The position numbers and the translations under genes were made by a program. DNA of 64,000 nt from Desulfocicer vacuolatum DSM 3385. Its GTDB lineage: Bacteria > Desulfobacterota > Desulfobacteria > Desulfobacterales > Desulfobacteraceae. The notes under the pieces are model-generated. The model was given only the letters and a program-made list of their open reading frames with translations. It searched no databases and was not told the DNA's origin. The stretch is taken from NCBI RefSeq assembly GCF_900176365.1, contig NZ_FWXY01000015.1, positions 1 to 64,000 on the forward strand. Direction: 5' to 3'. This document shows, one piece after another, positions 62,327 to 64,000 of the stretch. Each line of letters begins with the position of its first letter. Position 1 is the first letter of the stretch.

Positions 62327-62492
62327 CACATGTCCTGTCGGATACAACAAATATAGGGTCGTAGACGCGGAGCCAAATGGTATTATACCGCCGTCCCCCG
62401 ACGGGCAATGGGCCCGGACCGGAACTGTAGACAGCTCAATTGTCCGGTTCCTATTGCCCGTCGGGGGGCGGCTCTGCTGAGGTTGCCTTGGA
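62320..62492. repeat. Modular long-hairpin repeat, copy 2
   Basis: AACCCACATG, ACAACAAATATAGGGTCGTA and GCGGAGCCAAATGG (module A) are followed by CCCCCGACGGGCAATGGG...GGAACTGTAGACAGCTCAATTG...CCTATTGCCCGTCGGGGG (module B) and CTCTGCTGAGGTTGCC. The same modules occur inverted and in swapped order at 6850-7050. Confidence 0.8.
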
Positions 62493-62505
62493 GGATGCCT
62501 TTTTC

Positions 62506-62602
62506 ATATAAACCGCCACGGGCGGACCGTATTCTGATTCGGTTCCGCCCACAACGAAATTTGAAATACTCCCCTGATTGGCGGAGTATTTCATATAAAA
62601 AA
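62506..62602 (+). repeat. CCACGGGC intergenic repeat, copy 12, full two-hairpin unit
   Basis: Best complete copy: module 1 ACCGCCACGGGCGGACCG to GTTCCGCCCACAACGAAAT, then module 2, the perfect stem GAAATACTCC/GGAGTATTTC at 62561-62590, ending in ATATAAAAAAAAAG. Confidence 0.85.
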
Positions 62603-62609
62603 AAAGAAT

Positions 62610-62648
62610 AAAGGGCTTTGGATTTTTTCCCCACAGCCCTTTTTATTT
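62610..62648 (+). terminator. Intrinsic terminator-like hairpin
   Basis: AAAGGGCT and AGCCCTTT form an 8-base stem with a 17-base loop followed by TTATTTT; the reverse strand also has a short T-run. It lies in a gap with no gene directly before it. Confidence 0.6.
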
Positions 62649-62760
62649 TCCCCCCGCAGGGAAACCGGTGATTTTTAATCTGTATTTAGATTTTTCGTTG
62701 TGTCAATGCTCACTGCCATGATAAAAAGAGCCCAGACAAGAAACACAGATCCTGTTTACA
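62649..62760. other. Short gap without visible genes
   Basis: Between the terminator-like hairpin and the next repeat group. Nothing recognisable; presumably upstream sequence of the phenylacetate-CoA ligase gene. Confidence 0.4.
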
Positions 62761-62810
62761 CAGACCGGCAACGCCAATCAAAATAGAATCTGCCCGTGGC
62801 AGTTTTTATA
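62761..62810 (-). repeat. CCACGGGC intergenic repeat, copy 13 (partial)
   Basis: Only the right half is well kept: GAATCTGCCCGTGGCAGTTT, followed by TATATGAAATACTCC of module 2. Confidence 0.6.
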
Positions 62811-62835
62811 TGAAATACTCCGCAAACCGGGGATG

Positions 62836-62897
62836 TATTTCAAGCTTTGTTGTGGGCAGAGCCGGATCAGAATACGGCCCGCCCGTGGCGGTTATAT
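62836..62897 (-). repeat. CCACGGGC intergenic repeat, copy 14
   Basis: Reverse copy, TTTCAAGCTTTGTTGTGGGC to CGCCCGTGGCGGTTATATG; preceded by module 2 (GAAATACTCCGCAAACCGGG). Confidence 0.85.
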
Positions 62898-62921
62898 GAA
62901 ATACTCCACAAACCAAAGGTG

Positions 62922-62982
62922 TATTTCAAGATTTGTTGTGGACAGAACCGGATCAAAAGAAGCTCTGCCCGTGGCAGTTATA
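62922..62982 (-). repeat. CCACGGGC intergenic repeat, copy 15
   Basis: Reverse copy, TTTCAAGATTTGTTGTGGAC to GCTCTGCCCGTGGCAGTTAT, ending 20 bases before the ligase start; the ribosome binding site AAAAGGAG lies just after it. Confidence 0.85.
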
Positions 62983-63002
62983 GAAAAGGAGAAAAGTACA
63001 CC

Positions 63003-64000
63003 ATGCCCATTTTTAACATGGATTTTGAAACCATGCCCAGGGAGGCCCTGGAGGCAATTCAGTTACGACGCCTCCAAACCACTTTGGAACGTGTCTACGC
63101 CACCGTCCCCTTTTACAAGGAAAGCTTTAAAAAAGCCGGGGTAAAACCTTCGGACATTAAATCCCTTGCCGATCTTAAAAGAATCCCCTTTACCGTTAAA
63201 AAAGATCTGCGGGACAATTACCCCTATGGAATGTTTGCCGTTCCCATGGAAAACGTGGTTCGTATCCATGCATCCTCCGGTACCACAGGCCTTCCCACAG
63301 TGGTGGGCTATACCCAGAGGGATATAAAAACCTGGTCGGAACTCATGGCAAGAAGCCTTGCTGCAGGCGGTGCCACATCCAATGATATTGTACACAATGC
63401 CTATGGTTATGGACTGTTCACCGGTGGCCTTGGGGTTCATTACGGTGCCGAACGATTGGGAGCCTCTGTAATACCTGTATCCGGTGGCAATACCAAGCGT
63501 CAAATTGTCATCATGCGTGATTTTAAACCCACGGTGCTCACCGGTACCCCGTCTTATATTCTCCACCTTGCTGAAGTTGCCGAGGAGATGGGAATCTCTT
63601 TCAAAGATTTGAACTTTAAATGCGGTATTTTCGGGGCCGAACCGTGGTCCGAAGACATGCGAAGCGATCTTGAAGAAAAACTGAACCTTAAAGCCATGGA
63701 TATCTACGGCCTGAGTGAAATCATGGGACCGGGGGTTTCCATTGAATGCCGTGAAGCCCAGAAAGGGCTCCATATTTTTGAAGATCATTTCATTGCAGAA
63801 ATCATTGATCCGGAAACCCAAGAGCCTCTACCCTATGGTGAAACCGGTGAACTTGTTTTTACATCCATCACCAAAGAAGCCTTTCCCATCATTCGCTACC
63901 GCACAAGGGATATCACCTCTTTAAATCCTGAACCCTGCGTTTGTGGAAGGACCCATGTGCGCATGAACAAGGTCTCCGGTCGTACCGATGACATGCTCAT
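63003..64000 (+). CDS. paaK: Phenylacetate-CoA ligase (PaaK family), 5' part
   Basis: AMP-forming ligase that activates phenylacetate or a related aryl acid with CoA; the first 332 residues of about 430 are in the window and the gene runs off the right edge. The start [16 protein letters not shown] and [20 protein letters not shown] are typical. The AMP-binding P-loop is SSGTTGLPT (residues 91-99); later motifs are [22 protein letters not shown] and YRTRDIT. AAAGGAG precedes the ATG. In anaerobes such ligases often accompany indolepyruvate ferredoxin oxidoreductase for aromatic amino acid breakdown; the next genes are not visible. Confidence 0.92.
   Translation, partial: MPIFNMDFETMPREALEAIQLRRLQTTLERVYATVPFYKESFKKAGVKPSDIKSLADLKRIPFTVKKDLRDNYPYGMFAVPMENVVRIHASSGTTGLPTVVGYTQRDIKTWSELMARSLAAGGATSNDIVHNAYGYGLFTGGLGVHYGAERLGASVIPVSGGNTKRQIVIMRDFKPTVLTGTPSYILHLAEVAEEMGISFKDLNFKCGIFGAEPWSEDMRSDLEEKLNLKAMDIYGLSEIMGPGVSIECREAQKGLHIFEDHFIAEIIDPETQEPLPYGETGELVFTSITKEAFPIIRYRTRDITSLNPEPCVCGRTHVRMNKVSGRTDDML

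Overview
The window reads as one contiguous piece of a Desulfobacterota chromosome, probably a sulfate reducer of the Desulfobacterales. That placement is inferred from protein style and gene content: a selenium-dependent molybdenum hydroxylase operon, nickel-handling proteins (LarC, CooT), a branched-chain-type ABC importer with a sigma-54 two-component system, a phenylacetate-CoA ligase, and many Asp/His-kinase and lipoprotein families typical of the group. No rRNA, marker or database comparison is available to confirm it.

Layout. 1-1.9 kb: remnant of an integron (truncated integron-type integrase, an attC-like folded site, two cassette-like genes pointing away from the integrase). 1.9-11.2 kb: a minus-strand housekeeping block, yejB-yejE, alaS, recA, pgpA, larC and an M20 peptidase. 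11.5-13.5 kb: a hypothetical gene, a TRIC-type channel and a membrane protein. 13.7-22.5 kb: livFGMHK-type importer, a strong sigma-54 promoter with upstream inverted repeats, then an NtrC-type regulator and its sensor kinase. 22.5-28.1 kb: an epimerase, rsgA, a DHH/CBS protein, and between them a graveyard of gene fragments (TRIC copy, cupin, sulfur-binding/HNH-type restriction enzyme, orphan antitoxin). 28.2-34.0 kb: the selenium-dependent molybdenum hydroxylase operon with yqeB and yqeC.

34.0-48.0 kb is the accessory region. Three direct repeats, each carrying a pspA gene and its leader, lie in a row; the last one runs into an intact tRNA-Arg(UCU), and the middle one ends in the 3' half of the same tRNA, stopping at the anticodon loop. 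Island 1 (about 10 kb) holds hicAB, a complete type I restriction-modification system (hsdRMS), a broken GIY-YIG nuclease gene, an unrecognised 354-residue protein and two tiny genes, one of them extremely acidic and internally repeated. Island 2 (about 1.1 kb between repeats) holds a RelBE-type toxin-antitoxin pair and a gene remnant. No integrase is left in either island.

48.2-64 kb returns to core genes, all on the plus strand: an RpoH-type sigma factor, TPR and LolB-like lipoproteins, Mrp, a dGTPase, a UPF0280 protein, CooT, an M23 peptidase, LapA, mutS, an AMIN/amidase_3 protein, an enoyl-CoA hydratase and the start of a phenylacetate-CoA ligase.

Across the whole window the gaps are seeded with at least fifteen copies of a palindromic repeat built around CCACGGGC...GCCCGTGG, plus two copies of a second modular repeat with a very long hairpin. 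These repeats, the pspA/tRNA-Arg modules and the two small proteins beside the restriction system are the least explained parts of the sequence.
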